A stretch of DNA of 64,000 bases from Cepaea nemoralis (GCA_014155875.1 JACEFZ010027114.1:12501-76500), one strand, 5' to 3'; shown: positions 1-10,799, numbered from the stretch's first letter. The notes: a model not told the origin generated them from the sequence alone. Numbers and translations are program-made.

Positions 1-839
1 TCGCCTGATAATATTGCCTGCATATGAGAATCATTTTACACTGCTTATGTCTTTTACCACTCTGTTCAGGCAATCGCCGGTTTTTATTTTCTGACTTTCC
101 ACATGGTCGAAATCACTACATATGCTCTTCACACTTTCAAACAATATACATAGGTACATTCACAAAATGCACATCATAATAATCAATGTGGCTATTAAAA
201 ATATAGGTACCACATGTGTACAAACTAAAATTCATCTCCTGTCTTACATCCCACGTGTCATAGGTACAAATTGTCAGAAGGATTTCTGGGGTGTCTCAAT
301 ATCGGAGTATAATTCCGTCCACACATCGTTACTTCCTAACAATTATCTATTGTTTTAGTAAAACTCTCACCCAGGCTTGAGTAGAATGTAAGCTCCTAAA
401 GGGTCATCAAGGATTGTACCTGATTAGGGTTGCGTAACTACCTCTGTTTTCACCTCAGATTGTCCATGTTTGAAAAGGGCGGAGGTTGTTATTCTCTACC
501 TTCGGTACCGTAGTAATTATAGCGTTACGCATATTACCCAAGGAACCGGTGGCTAAAATTATTATTCCTTGTCAAATTGATCCTTTAGGGCAAGGTAAAA
601 TGTCGAAGACGGAAAAGAGCAATATACGACGTCAGCTTCAATATATGATGTGGTAATAAATATAGTCCTTAATACTGCTGGGTATTTTTACCGCAAGCAT
701 TATCAGCGGCGTTGCATAACGTTATGATTTGCCATTTATTTCTTCTTCTTTCGTTAGCTTGAAATATGTCTATAACTGCAATGTTGTATCTTGTATTAAT
801 CTAACAATAGTTTTAGTTCACTCAGCGGTCCCTAAAGTT
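1..839. other. unassigned sequence, left edge
   Basis: I recognise no gene, RNA or repeat here. It is ordinary mixed-composition sequence with only short chance reading frames, and probably intronic or intergenic relative to the receptor-like gene to the right. Confidence 0.4.
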
Positions 840-1890
840 TAATTTCCACTGTTGTCTCTCTAGGTCAGAAGGTTTGCCTGGATATGTTGTAGTTTGGGCA
901 GTCCTGGAGTATGTGCTCTGCTGTTTGTGACGAAAACCACATGTGCACATGGCTGAATCACGATCTTGAATTTTCTATACGTGTGGTTGCGTAATCTATT
1001 GTGTCCTGTTCTGAGGCGCAGAATAATAACCTGTTCTGGTCTGTCCATAACGTGGTTATCGTCTTGAGTAGGTTTTGGTGGTCTACTGACTGATTTAATC
1101 ATTCTTTTCTTTTGGTGGTTTGTAATGGGCACATCATGCTGTTCTTCTTTTCCTTCTTCCTTAGCCAAGCGATTAGCTCTGTCGTTTCCGGGTACTCCAC
1201 AGTGAAATTGTATCCACTGTATTGTGACCTTATGCTGACTGCTAAGTTTAGAAAGTAGTGTCATTAGAACTGGCAATTTCCCAGACAGGAGCGCCTCTAG
1301 TACTGATTTTGCATCTGTCAATAGCAACACAGGTTGTGTGCCATGGCTGGTATTTAGTAATTTCTCTTTTGTTATCTTGATTGCCTCAATTTCAGAATCA
1401 TAGTTATGGCTCTACTTCCCTGTTGGAACTCTGGCCGTGTCCCTAGTATTATTTGAGTATTCTATGTACACTCCCACTCTTCCATTTCGAACAGCATTTT
1501 GTGCTGACCCATCTGTGTAGACTCGGATCCAGAGGTCCTGTGGGTATTTGTCATCAAGGAAGCTGAGAGTGGCTGTTCTACGCTGTACACTGTTCTGTTC
1601 TTCATTGTCAAATATTCATCTCACTTTTGTCAGGATTTGTAGTGATAGTCTATGCTCATCTTTCCATAGAGTTCGCTCTAGAATATTTGTCAGGGGGATA
1701 TCAACTGTGGGCAGATTGGTGGTTTCTCTGTAGAGTCGTTTGGCCCTTTGAATAAAACTACTTATTTTCAATCGCCCGATAGCTAAGTTTTCAAATCGGT
1801 TCTTCATAGGGTGTCCTGGCAAGCTGAGGAACTTTTCTGCTTGTATTAGTGTTTTCGTATCTCGGCGCTCTCCGAGTGCGTGTACCATTA
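840..1890 (-). pseudogene. LINE fragment with RNase H domain (I/Jockey-like)
   Basis: Read on the minus strand this is the C-terminal end of a non-LTR retrotransposon polyprotein. From about 1890 to 1616 an open stretch resembles the linker after the reverse transcriptase. Around 1530 there is an RNase H start with YTDGSA, then a conserved glutamate in SEIEAI, then LLTDAKS and finally GNDRANRLAKEEG, so the four acidic RNase H positions can be followed. A C-terminal segment resembling the usual RLRTGHNRLRNHTYRKFKI tail follows near 1000. At least one in-frame stop lies between the first and second RNase H blocks, and the cysteines expected near the end look partly lost. 5'-truncated, dead copy. 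Confidence 0.8.
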
Positions 1891-1989
1891 TGACGTTATA
1901 CTTAAGTAAGTATTTAATTTATACATCAGCGCTACGATAGCTAGCGTGTTGTTCTTATAGCGATCTAGATTTCATCTCGTCACACCACA

Positions 1990-2537
1990 TCAACTGTGGA
2001 CTGCCAGTGGGACTAAAATGTTTGCCATCGCCACTTACGCAATACACTCAGTGACACGAATTGTAACTGACTCAGAAAGCATGCTGAGTAGTGTGAGGAC
2101 AGGCAAGCTTCGTGCAGAATGGCTTGCTTCGCTTCAGGAAGTCACAGGTGACAAGCGTCGCTGGAATCTTTTCTCATGGGCATGCTGGTGTGCTTGGGAA
2201 TGAACAGGCGGACAGATTGGCTGGCTCTGCAAAACTTGGTGGAGTATTGATGCATGATAAGGCAGACGTGGTTGCAGCCTTGTGAGAGCACGTGTACACC
2301 TCGGAGGAGCAAATGGATCACCATGGTCTGGCAAGAATGCGACAGCGAGGGGTGACAAGGGGATCTGGCCGACGATCGACGCTCAGAGGAAAAGGCGAGA
2401 CGGACATATAATCAGATTGCTACTGGTACTATTAGTGTTGGAACTCTTCGCTGGCTGCTGAGGATGGGGACTGGAGCGCTTATGGGAATGCCCCGAATGC
2501 TGTTATGTCGGTTCCTAAATCAATCAATCAATCAATT
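1990..2537 (+). pseudogene. LINE 3' end, RNase H and CPEC tail (I-group, copy 2)
   Basis: Another RNase H-bearing LINE end, on the + strand and of a different family from the one just upstream. IVTDSESMLSSVRTGKLRAE and, one frame over, SHGHAGVLGNEQADRLAGSA are the third and fourth RNase H blocks. The C-terminus reads GTLRWLL then MPRMLLCRFLN where related copies have WECPEC, so it is frameshifted. The element ends in a short tandem (TCAA)n tail at 2518-2537. Three other copies of the same 3' end are in this window (7100-9302, 17967-18135, 54405-54740). Several frameshifts show it is inactive. Confidence 0.75.
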
Positions 2538-2660
2538 AACTGAGGGAAGCAAAAAGATAATGTAACCGTGGAACTGGTAAAACGACAGCTAAATATCGTT
2601 GTAGGAGAGCAAACCAAACGCGAAGCAGATAGTTACAATAGGCTGCAAAAGCGGCTGAAG

Positions 2661-3458
2661 TGGAAGACGAGAAGAAGAAGACGAAGAAGAAATAGAAGAA
2701 GAAGAAGAAGAAGAAGAGAAGAAGAAGAAGAAGAAGAAGAAGAAGAAGAAGAAGAAGAAGAAGAAGAAGAAGAAGAAGAAGAAGAAGAAGAAGAAGAAGA
2801 AGAAGAAGAAGAAGAAGAAAAAGAAATAAAAGAAGAAGGAAGAAAAAGGAAGAAGAAGGAAGAGGAATGAAGAAGAAACAATGAAGAAGGAGGAAGAACG
2901 AAGAAGGAAGAGGAAGAAGAAAAAGGAAGGAAGAAGGAAGGGGAAGAGGAAGAAGTAAGAAAGAAAAATGAAGTGGAAGAGGTACAAATATAGAAGGAAG
3001 CAGAGGAAGAAAAAGAAGAAGGAAGAAGGAAGATGAAGAAGGAAGAAGAAGGAAGAAGAAGGAGGAAGAGGAAGAAGAACGAAGAAAGAAGAAGGAAGAA
3101 GGACGAAGAAAGAAGAAGAAAGAAGAAGGAAGATAAAGAGGAAGAAGGAAGAAGGAAGAGGAAGAAGAAAGAAGGAAAATGAAGGAAGAAGCAAGAGGAA
3201 GAAGGAATAATGAAGAAGAAGGATGAGGAAGAAGGAAGAAGAAGGAAGAAGTAAGTCAGAGGAAGAAAGAAGAAGAAGGAAGAAGTCAGAGGAAGAGGAT
3301 GAAGAAAGAAGGAAGAAGAAGGAAGAAGGAGGACGGAAGAAGAAGGAAGAAGAAAGAAGAAGAAGAAGAAAGAAGGAGAAGAAGAAGAAGAAGAAGAAGA
3401 AGAAGAAGAAGAAGAAGAAGAGAAGAAGAAGAAGAAGAAGAAGAAGAAGAAGAAGAAG

Positions 3459-3490
<32 letters not shown>

Positions 3491-4190
3491 GAAGAAGAAG
3501 AAGAAGAAGAAATAAAAGAAGAAGGAAAGAGAAGTAAGAAGAAAGAAGAGGAAGGAAGAGGAAAAAGGAAGAAGGAGGAAGAAGGAAGAGGAAGAAGAAA
3601 AAGGAAGGAAGAAGGATGGGGAAGAGGAAGAAGTAGAAAAGAAAAAGGAAGAGGAAGAGGGAAGAATAAAGAAGAAGGAAGAGGAAGTGGATGAAGACGA
3701 GGAAGGAAGGGGGAAGAAGGAAGAAGAAGGAAGAACGAAGAGGAAGAAGGAAGAAGAAGGAAGAAGAAAGAGGAAGAGGAAGAAGAAAGAAGAAAGAAGA
3801 AGAAAGAAGAAGGAAGAAAGAAGAAGAAGGAAGATGAAAAGAAGGAAGGAAGAAGGAAGAGGAACAAGGAAGAGGGAGAAGGAATAATGAAGAAGAAGAA
3901 AGAAGGAAGAGGAAGAAGGAAGAAGAAGGAAGAAGTCAGAGGAAGAGGATGAAGAAAGAATGAAGCAGAAGGAAGAAGGAAGAAGGAGGAAGGAAGAAGA
4001 TGGAAGAAGGAAGAAGAAGAAGAAGAAGAAGAAGAAGAAGAAGAAGAAGAAGAAGAAGAAGAAGAAGAAGAAGAAGAAGAAGAGAAGAAGAAGAAGAAGA
4101 AGAAGAAGAAGAAGAAGAAGAAGAAGAAGAAGAAGAAGAAGAAGAAGAAGAAGAAGAAGAAGAAGAAGAAGAAGAAGATTGAAGAAGATA
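2661..4190 (+). repeat. (GAA)n / polypurine block, 1.5 kb
   Basis: The + strand is almost pure purine over about 1.5 kb. Three near-perfect GAA runs (about 2715-2817, 3370-3488 and 4010-4178) are joined by degenerate GAA/GGA/GAAA repeats. Apparent long reading frames (poly-Glu, poly-Arg or poly-Lys forward; poly-Phe, poly-Ser or poly-Leu reverse) follow from the triplet period and are not genes. A polypurine-polypyrimidine tract of this kind is known to favour triplex DNA. It lies just upstream of the Ig-like exon at 4314, so within or beside a probable intron. Confidence 0.95.
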
Positions 4191-4313
4191 TGTAATGTTA
4201 ATGTAGTTGTGAGCAAAAGATAATGCATTTTGTATCTTTCATATATCACGTCTGTTATATTCTTTGTTTTTGATGAAATTTGCAACTCAGTTCCCACTTT
4301 TTTGTTTGTCTAG

Positions 4314-4457
4314 ATCTGCAAGACATGGCTACACCTTCGGTTTGGCTCGATATTGATAATTCTACTATAAACGACTTTGTAGAGGCTTTTAGCACAACGG
4401 GAAAATTTTTTGTCAACATTGAAGAAGACAGTCATTCCGTGATTTGTACATCAGCAG
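4314..4457 (+). CDS. candidate exon: first half of an Ig-like domain
   Basis: A 144-nt exon candidate bounded by a pyrimidine-rich acceptor (TTTTTTGTTTGTCTAG) and a donor (CAG|GTAACA). Both flanking introns fall in phase 1 in the open frame. The translation (WLDIDNSTINDF, then KFFVNIEEDSHSVICTSA) has the look of an Ig-domain N-terminal half: a glutamate-rich turn before a B-strand-like SVICTSA with the first Ig cysteine, and split in phase 1 just after CTSA-G, where many Ig domains carry an intron. It has the phase and strand needed to join the exons at 10623 and beyond. The partner exon with the tryptophan and second cysteine was not found before 10623, so it is unrecognised, lost, or this exon is a relic. 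Confidence 0.5.
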
Positions 4458-4534
4458 GTAACAGCATAATCAACAATCTTTTTACACACCTTGAGGAGAG
4501 TGATTTATGTACTGCCAGACCCTCATTTTTATAA

Positions 4535-5345
4535 GCCGATAGGTATGAGATGTATGAGGACGAAACGTCAGTAACATTAGATATGCAGGTGATACAGTAT
4601 TGATTGCAGACAATGCGCAGGATGCGGTTGTTGTACACATTGAGCAACTAGGGTTATAATTAAATTGTAAAAAGACAGGTTATGGTGGTCACTAGGAAGT
4701 ACGAAATACACAATGTAATATACAAGTAAATGGGAATATTTTTCAACAAGTGAATCGGTACAATTATCTCGGAACAGTCATAACATCTGATGGGAGATGA
4801 CTTGTAGAGATTAGAACAAGAATCGCCATTGCAAAAGTAGCCTTCTGCAAGATGAAAACATTCTGACCAATAAAAAGATGTCAATTGAAACGAGAAAAAG
4901 AGTGTTGAGGGGATACAGAAAGCTTGTTCTTTTGTATGGATGCGAAACTTGGACAATGAGCAGTCAAGCTGAAAAACATCTGATGGCTGCAAAAATGTGG
5001 TTTCTGAGGAAAATTCAAAGAATACCATGGACAGACAACAAACACCAATGACCAAGTACTACAGGAGACAAATGAAAATCGTAAACTGATTAGAGAAATT
5101 AGACGTAGACTGTCAAAACTATTTGGAAATGTTATGAGAAGAAATGGATTAGAGAACCTGGTAACAACTGGCAAGATCGAAGGGAACTAACCAAGAGGAA
5201 GACCGAGAGGAAAATACCTGGATGGCTTGGCCACATGGCATGGACGAGACAGGAACACTGAGCTGATCCACGACGCTGGTGATCGAGTGAAATGGCGAGT
5301 CATGACAGCCCACGCTTTCCGGCATGGCACATGATTGATTGATGA
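4535..5345 (+). pseudogene. RTE-1 LINE copy a, 5'-truncated
   Basis: The 3' half of an RTE-clade reverse transcriptase. RT motif C appears as IRYAGDTVLIAD, with one catalytic aspartate of YADD replaced by glycine. Thumb and connector follow (NYLGTVITSDGR, TRIAIAKVAF), then the C-terminal LVTTGKIEGN, RGRPRGKYLDGLATWHGRD and ending AHAFRHGT-stop. Several frameshifts and stops break it. The 3' end carries a short (TGAT)n tail. Copies b, c, d and e of the same family lie at 27011-32165, 32495-35095, 49931-51378 and 55623-55800. Confidence 0.85.
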
Positions 5346-5354
5346 GATGTGTGA

Positions 5355-5515
5355 TATCATCACTGCCACATTGGCCGTTTAACTTCCCATGAAGTTTCCT
5401 TGTATTTTAAGTTGAATCGACTTGGGAGATAAGGTGAATTTTTTAAATATCTGTATCAATAGGGATTCGAACGCACACTTGTAGACAGGCGTGTTAGCCC
5501 ATGCGCTGCCGCGAA
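5355..5515 (-). repeat. SINE-C copy 1
   Basis: Minus-strand tRNA-derived SINE. On the minus strand a B-box-like GCGTTCGAATCCC (plus-strand GGGATTCGAACGC near 5463) follows an A-box-like stretch near 5505. Its body (GGAAACTTCATGGGAAGTTAAA on the minus strand) resembles copies at 6240, 13672 and 56205. It sits directly against the 3' end of RTE-1 copy a. Confidence 0.55.
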
Positions 5516-5540
5516 TCCAATATCACAAGGTAGTCCGTCT

Positions 5541-5720
5541 AGAGGAGCGCTGGCCGAGTGGCTAGAATGCCAGGTTCTTCATCAAGAGATCCGGGTTCGA
5601 ATCCTCGGTTATGTGTGGATTTTTTTTCTGTCGGTAGCAGAAATAAATCTGTAACATGCACAGTTCGCGTCGACTGCACTAGCCAGGAGGCCTTATTTCT
5701 TCAGGCTCAAGAACTCCGTG
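5541..5720 (+). repeat. tRNA-like SINE head (SINE-E)
   Basis: A tRNA-like pol III promoter: A box TGGCCGAGTGG (from 5549) and B box GGGTTCGAATCC (from about 5592), followed by a T8 run near 5620 that could end pol III transcription. It lacks a convincing paired acceptor stem and the long variable arm of Ser/Leu tRNAs, so a tRNA-derived SINE head or tRNA pseudogene is more likely than a working tRNA. Confidence 0.5.
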
Positions 5721-6239
5721 TCCTAAACTGAAAGGTACTGTGGACAGTAGATGACATAACAGTCAATCAAGAAATGATGTGAAAGTGTATTTGCAATGAA
5801 TCTCCAACACTGTCTTTCGTCTTGATTATGCATTCTATCAGACTGCTGGTCATTCACCACTTGATGTTATCTTCCCACTTGTATCGTTGTTTACCTCTTG
5901 CTCACTTGCATTAAACCTTACCCCTGAATATGGTGTTTATAAGAGTATTATGTCTTTTAACGTGGCCGAAATATTTCACTGGCCTCTTTTAATTATGTTT
6001 ATTTTAATTCTAAGTTTTTTCTAGAAACTCTGTATTTGATTGTTTTTGTTTCTATGAAATACAACATATTCTTCTGTATATTCACATATCCAGGGCTTCA
6101 TTTAGACTACCTAATTGCTTGTTCATTGGCCGGGCTTCTGCGCCATATAGTATTGTTGAATATTCATAACATTAGACAATTTTCAATTGATTATTTTTAT
6201 TTGACAATTTTCATGTGACAATTCACAAGGCGGTCATAT
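5721..6239. other. unassigned intronic sequence
   Basis: No domain, exon or known repeat seen. I searched this stretch for the missing second half of the Ig domain (a tryptophan shortly after an acceptor, and Tyr-x-Cys near a donor) and did not find it. Confidence 0.35.
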
Positions 6240-6470
6240 CGTGCTAGACGCACATTTTACAGACCCATCGGCACACCAGGGGTCATGTGGTCAATGTCAC
6301 ACCGGGCGCCTTCACTTCCCTAGACATTTCCTGGTACCTGTTTTAGTCTGGGTAAAGTTACAGGCTGGCGGGATAGGGGTATCCCCTATTACAGAAGAGG
6401 TAAGGTACCTCCTTGCCCCCGCTAGCCTACGGGACACCCTTGAGCAAAGTGGAATACCAGTTTAGGCTTC
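6240..6470 (-). repeat. SINE-C copy 2 (body)
   Basis: Shares with the other SINE-C copies the plus-strand track TTCACTTCCCTAGACATTTC, then CTGTTTTAGTCTGGGTAAAG. The tRNA-like head is degenerate here. Confidence 0.5.
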
Positions 6471-6639
6471 TTATCAGGGAAACTTGAATCTTTGTTTCAA
6501 GCTGTTGATGGAGCTGGACAGCAGCTACTAGATAGTGGATTGTTATGGTCTCTTGGGGCACGACGGTAGGCAGAAGATCTCTGTATAGTGACAAATGTTA
6601 CAGTTAACAACCAGTACATTCACTGTCAAGAAGGAATGC

Positions 6640-6765
6640 GATGGCAAAGTACCTTTTTGTCAGTTGCCTTGAAAATCATGTCTTTTCACAAATTAAAACA
6701 GAGCTCTATATGTGTTCTTTATTGACTATGCTAAGGCATTTGATAAGGTTAAACACTAAGAAAGT
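6640..6765 (+). pseudogene. RTE-like RT fragment (motif A)
   Basis: Short reverse transcriptase remnant around motif A: ALYVFFIDYAKAFDKVKH matches the FIDYTKAFD block of RTE-1. Both ends are lost before motif C. Confidence 0.6.
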
Positions 6766-6828
6766 AATTGGATATTGGAGATTTTAAAACATTGATGTGA
6801 TCTGTATATATGTCTCTCTCCCTCTTCC

Positions 6829-6936
<108 letters not shown>

Positions 6937-7659
6937 TCTATCTCCACCCTCTCTCTCCCTCTCGTTGAGAATAAAAATGAGCATGTAATGGCAAAGAAGA
7001 GCAACGATAATAATTTACGACCAATTGGGCACTTTTCAACACACTAAACAATGTTCCAGATAGGGTTGTGTACTATAATCCGATCAGTTTAATTTGTAAA
7101 GCAATATATTAATGAGTTTATTTGAGTTGAGTTGAGCAAAGAACTTACACCACTGCACTCAGGACATTCCCATACGTCATCCCTTCCCTCGTCCAACAAC
7201 CAGCGAAGAGTCACACTACTATTCGTTCCCACCGCTATCTGATTGAAAGCTCTCCTGGTCTTCCCTCTCAGTTTTGAGATTCTACCAGAACGCCTGTCAA
7301 TCCCCGACAATCTCATCATTTCCACATACGGGTTCTCAATCTGTTCCTCCACATACTCCACCTGGTCTAACAGGAGCACGACCACATCTCCCTTGTCCAT
7401 AGGTAATTTACCACTAAGAGGTACATTCCCTGCCAGCCTATTAGACTGTTTATTCCCCCAGCACTCCCGCGTGGCCAGGGCAACAAATCCATAAAATTCT
7501 CACAATCTGTCACCTGTGAAGCGAGGTGAGCCATTCCACACGAAACATTCCTTTCTCCACCTTACTTATCAAACTCCATGAGTCCGTAATGAATACAGTG
7601 GTCTTCTCTAACCAACGGAATGCCGATGTGACTGCCTCTACCTCTATTCTCATGCTGGG

Positions 7660-7689
7660 AGTTAGTTAGTTAGTTAGTTAGTCAGTTAG

Positions 7690-7754
<65 letters not shown>
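7660..7754 (+). repeat. (GTTA)n microsatellite
   Basis: About 23 tandem GTTA units with a few variants, inside the minus-strand I-group LINE. Confidence 0.95.
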
Positions 7755-7984
7755 CGAAGTTCCAACTTCACGGCAACGGGTCGTCCCCATTATGCTCCAT
7801 TCCTGTGCCAGTGAATATCACACAAAATGCTCCCTACTGTCTAATGTGAAAAGCGGAATAGACAGGAGTCTCGGCAATTCAACAGTTCGCACAGGTACAC
7901 TGTGCATAATACCGCCGCCAGAATGCCAACACAAAATTCATCCACGAAAACCACAGTTCATCGACGATGGACTCGGCAGTCACT

Positions 7985-8165
7985 AGAAAGACCTCATTGA
8001 CCCGTGTTTTCTCACATGCCTCGGTCTTTTACCGCAGGGCGACCCGCCGAAAGTGTCGCACAAAGCACGAACTCCGCAGCTTCAGCGCCGACTCCCAGGA
8101 GTCTCCTGAAAAATGCACTCGTGAACCGAAAAAGCAAATCAGTCAATTCGCAACAGGCCGGTAGC
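7985..8165 (-). repeat. SINE-B copy 1 (body only)
   Basis: Contains the SINE-B core (plus strand GTCGCACAAAGCACGAACTCC) shared with 10305, 26480 and 35598. The tRNA-like head is missing. It interrupts the RNase H region of the surrounding I-group LINE, so it inserted later. Confidence 0.75.
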
Positions 8166-9302
8166 CATTGTTCCGTACATGCAGATCATTGTACAGGGCA
8201 GATGTAGAAGCATTCCACGCGAATCTCACAGCTCATAGTCTCGCCCACGCACTCACTCAGTAGCAGGGCGACGGAACCATGTACTACCAGTCCAACATGA
8301 GGAAAATGTGATTGCAAACCGTGGCTACAAGCATAAACACGCCACAGGCCGTAAAGGTTCAATGCCTAACCGCCATATTGGCGACAGGAAGTCTTCAATG
8401 CTGGATGTCGTAGCCTCATAGCCAGACACTCCTTATTTAAGAATCGTCCATTAGCCTTCTCAATGAAGCCCCAACCACTCCGTATTTTTCTCACCAGTGA
8501 CCCATCGGTATAGATCACTATGTCACCTTCATGTGTGTTTACCCTGCATCATTTGTTGCACTTCAAACTCTGTGCGGCCCGCTGCCCATTCTCTGCAATC
8601 ACGACACAGTGTTACTATTACATGGTGCCAGTCCGTCATCCGTCGTGTCTTCGGGTACTTCATCCCATTTTTTTCAAGATTGATGGTATCTAGATCACAC
8701 ACCTGATGTATAGTTATTTCCGCTAGTGCCACCCAGGACCCTCCTCGTCTTAGTCTATGACCGTTGACCATAGCCATGGTTTAATGTCGGGGGTGATCCC
8801 TATCTGCAGCAACTCTCAGGTACCATTTTGGCTTGAAAGACCCTATTCCTATCAGCCATTGTTAGTAGCGCCAGAATATGCCACATGCATGTAATTAGTG
8901 CGTCCCTTGTGCACCCCAAGATTACCAGCATGGCCGCATTCTGTATGCGGTCCAACCTTTCAAGCTGGCTCTTTGATACAGTCGGCAGCCCCAGCCATAC
9001 TCAGTGACAAAAAATTATTAAGTACTGAAAGAGCCTATAAAACATCCTTTGCTCTACCCCGGTTTCTGCCATATCTCTCAATGCATTAGGTCATGTACCA
9101 GCCTTCACCACCAAAACCTCCACATTATCCTTTAAAGACATACACCTGTCAAATATGATACCCGTGTACTTTAATTTACTCTCTCTCTCTACTAAGAGGG
9201 CATCCATTCAGTATAATACATGGGACATCTGCCTTCACAATCCAGTTATCCAGGGAGTGCTACACAACCGATGCTTGTCTGGCTTTATTATCTGCGTCCC
9301 TG

Positions 9303-9463
9303 CATCAATACGCCACCCTGAGATTCATACTAGTCCAGCCAGAAATATCAATTGATGGGCATAATGTAAGCAACGTGCATTATACATGCACGTTGCTTAC
9401 ATTATGCCCATCAATTGATATTTCTGGCTGGACTAGTATGAATCTCAGGGTGGCGTATTGATG
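9303..9463. repeat. perfect palindrome, 78-bp arms, 5-nt loop
   Basis: Left arm 9303-9380, loop 9381-9385 (TATAC), right arm 9386-9463. I compared the arms base by base and they are exact reverse complements. The right arm runs on into a LINE remnant (IDDMVLVAEKIKR, a degenerate RT motif C), so the left arm is the same RT piece inverted. Confidence 0.93.
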
Positions 9464-9590
9464 ATATGGTTCTTGTGGCTGAAAAAATCAAACGCAGTTA
9501 CACCACCAGAGAGACGAATGGAGACGGATTGTATCTGCAGCAAAGAACCTCAATGGCTCGGAACGCTGAAGAAGAAGAAGAAGTTACAAA
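9386..9590 (+). pseudogene. RTE-2 LINE remnant with internal deletion
   Basis: Starts inside RT motif C (RIDDMVLVAEKIKR) and jumps directly to the last residues of the element (RETNGDGLYLQQRTS, then NAEEEE) with the (GAA)n tail at 9568-9580. The end is almost identical to the RTE-2 copy finishing at 52030, which shows the intervening C-terminal third has been deleted here. Confidence 0.75.
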
Positions 9591-9879
9591 AAATGGTAAA
9601 TATAATTGCAAGAGAAAGTCACATACACACAACATGACTTTGTATGAATAAAATAGCAACATGTTAATTAGTACTACAAAGAAAAATTGTACACTCAAGT
9701 ACAAGGTCACAGTGCATGGCACCAAGTTGAAAAGTCAGTGTATTCAATTATCCTGGTACTTTAATACCCGCAGATCTAAAGTGAATAAAGGAAGATGAAT
9801 GTAGAAAAGGCCAAGCAAAGGCGGCATCTCACAAGATGAAGACTATGCTCTGCAATTTATCTTTCAAATCGAGGTGATG

Positions 9880-10205
9880 AGCATAGTCCTTAAGAGCAAT
9901 ATTGATCTAATCATGGTGTATGGAAGTGAATCATGGACAATCAGCAGACAAGTAAGGAATTATGGGGAGGCTACGGAAACCAATTTTTATGGGCGAATTA
10001 TGAGAAGACTGTGAACGGATAGAAAGAACAATGCAGATATCTTGAAAGACGCTAACTCATAAAGAGAACTGGTTACAAGCATCATAAGAGCAGTCCATAT
10101 TTTTAGGGCATTCATGAGAAGAGAAAATCTGGGGTATGTCGTTACAGCTGGAAAGGGGAGAGAGTCAAGAGGGAGACCAAGAGAGAATAAATATATACAC
10201 GCTTT
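9880..10205 (+). pseudogene. RTE-like LINE C-terminal fragment
   Basis: MVYGSESWTISRQVRNYGEA corresponds to the LYGCETWTM block after the RT, followed by FMRRENLGYVVTAGKGRESR and RGRPRENK, the arginine-rich end of RTE proteins. A related fragment lies at 57060-57310. Confidence 0.7.
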
Positions 10206-10304
10206 GTGAAACAGGATTTTAACTCAAGTTTACCAGAAATAATCAGTAACACAAGATTCTTTTGTTTTGATTGTTAAAAGGGTGTGAATACTATTGGATT
10301 AATT

Positions 10305-10505
10305 GCACCGGGTTTTATCCCATTTAGTTTGGTCTCTCTCCGCAGGGCATTCTGCCGAAAGCGTCGCACAAAGCACGAACTCCGTAGCTCCAGCGACGAG
10401 TCTCAAGGACAACTGCACTTATGCGCCGAATGACGGAATTCGGAGTTGAACTCACAATTTTCGGAGCGCGAGTCAGGCGGCTTAACCACGCGACCACGTA
10501 GAGCC
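10305..10505 (-). repeat. SINE-B copy 2
   Basis: tRNA-derived SINE on the minus strand. It runs from a degenerate tRNA-like head (plus-strand CCACGCGACCACGTAGAG, the antisense of an A-box region, near 10490) to the 3' end near 10305. Core CACAAAGCACGAACTCCGTA is shared with the other copies. It ends about 120 bp upstream of stalk exon A. Confidence 0.75.
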
Positions 10506-10622
10506 TCGGGGTCAGGCAACAGCCTAATAGAGTTTATAACTGACAGTCTTTCAGAGATTTCACAATCAACCAACCAACAACAATATGTCTCCGGGTTACA
10601 ACCATTTTATTGTATATTTCAG

Positions 10623-10718
10623 GTAGCGTTGAGTCAATATCGCGTGGAAGTAAGAATATAACTTCTGACACATATCGCATAGAATCGAACGCTCCGGGCC
10701 ATTCTGCAAACAACAAAG
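10623..10718 (+). CDS. exon A: extracellular stalk of receptor-like protein
   Basis: A 96-nt exon with acceptor TTGTATATTTCAG and a strong donor AAAG|GTAAGG. Both introns are phase 1, so the exon could be added or removed without changing frame. It encodes a polar linker (SVESISRGSKNITSDT, then IESNAPGHSANNK) with one N-glycosylation sequon (NIT), as expected for a membrane-proximal stalk. It joins in phase to the Ig-like exon at 4314 and to exon B at 12720. Length, phase and composition support a real exon; no domain is recognisable. Confidence 0.6.
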
Positions 10719-10799
10719 GTAAGGACAATTGCTTTTACACTGCCTGCTGGTATATTGCCTGTTTGAATTTATTTGTAAACGTTTCAGTTGTTGTCACAT

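Larger units (their letters stand above)
7100..9302 (-). pseudogene. I-group LINE, RT end to 3' tail (copy 3)
   Basis: The longest I-group copy, read from 9302 down to 7100. Near 9180-8880 is the RT/linker segment (KYTGIIFDRCMSLKDNVEVL, then LERLDRIQNAAMLVILGCTR), typical of I and Jockey elements. Around 8530-8500 the RNase H domain opens with VIYTDGS. The C-terminus at 7400-7130 reads GKTRRAFNQIAVGT, then TLRWLLDEGRDDVWECPEC, a CxxC end shared with other copies, and the tail on the plus strand is (GAGTT)n at 7117-7137. A SINE-B body is inserted at about 7985-8165, breaking the RNase H. Stops and frameshifts are frequent. The RNase H places it in the I group rather than CR1 or RTE. Confidence 0.8.

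Noticed and set aside
2589..4297. Long reading frames of up to 554 codons of poly-Glu/Arg/Lys or poly-Phe/Ser/Leu
   Set aside because: They are the six frames of a (GAA)n/(TTC)n low-complexity block. They have no start context, splice sites or non-repeat sequence.
5541..5625. Functional tRNA gene
   Set aside because: A and B boxes and a T-run are present, but a paired acceptor stem and proper arms could not be drawn, and similar heads are SINEs here.
5700..5745. Micro-exon between TTATTTCTTCAG and GTACTG
   Set aside because: Only 31 nt, weak donor, and its length would shift the phase-1 chain of the receptor-like gene.
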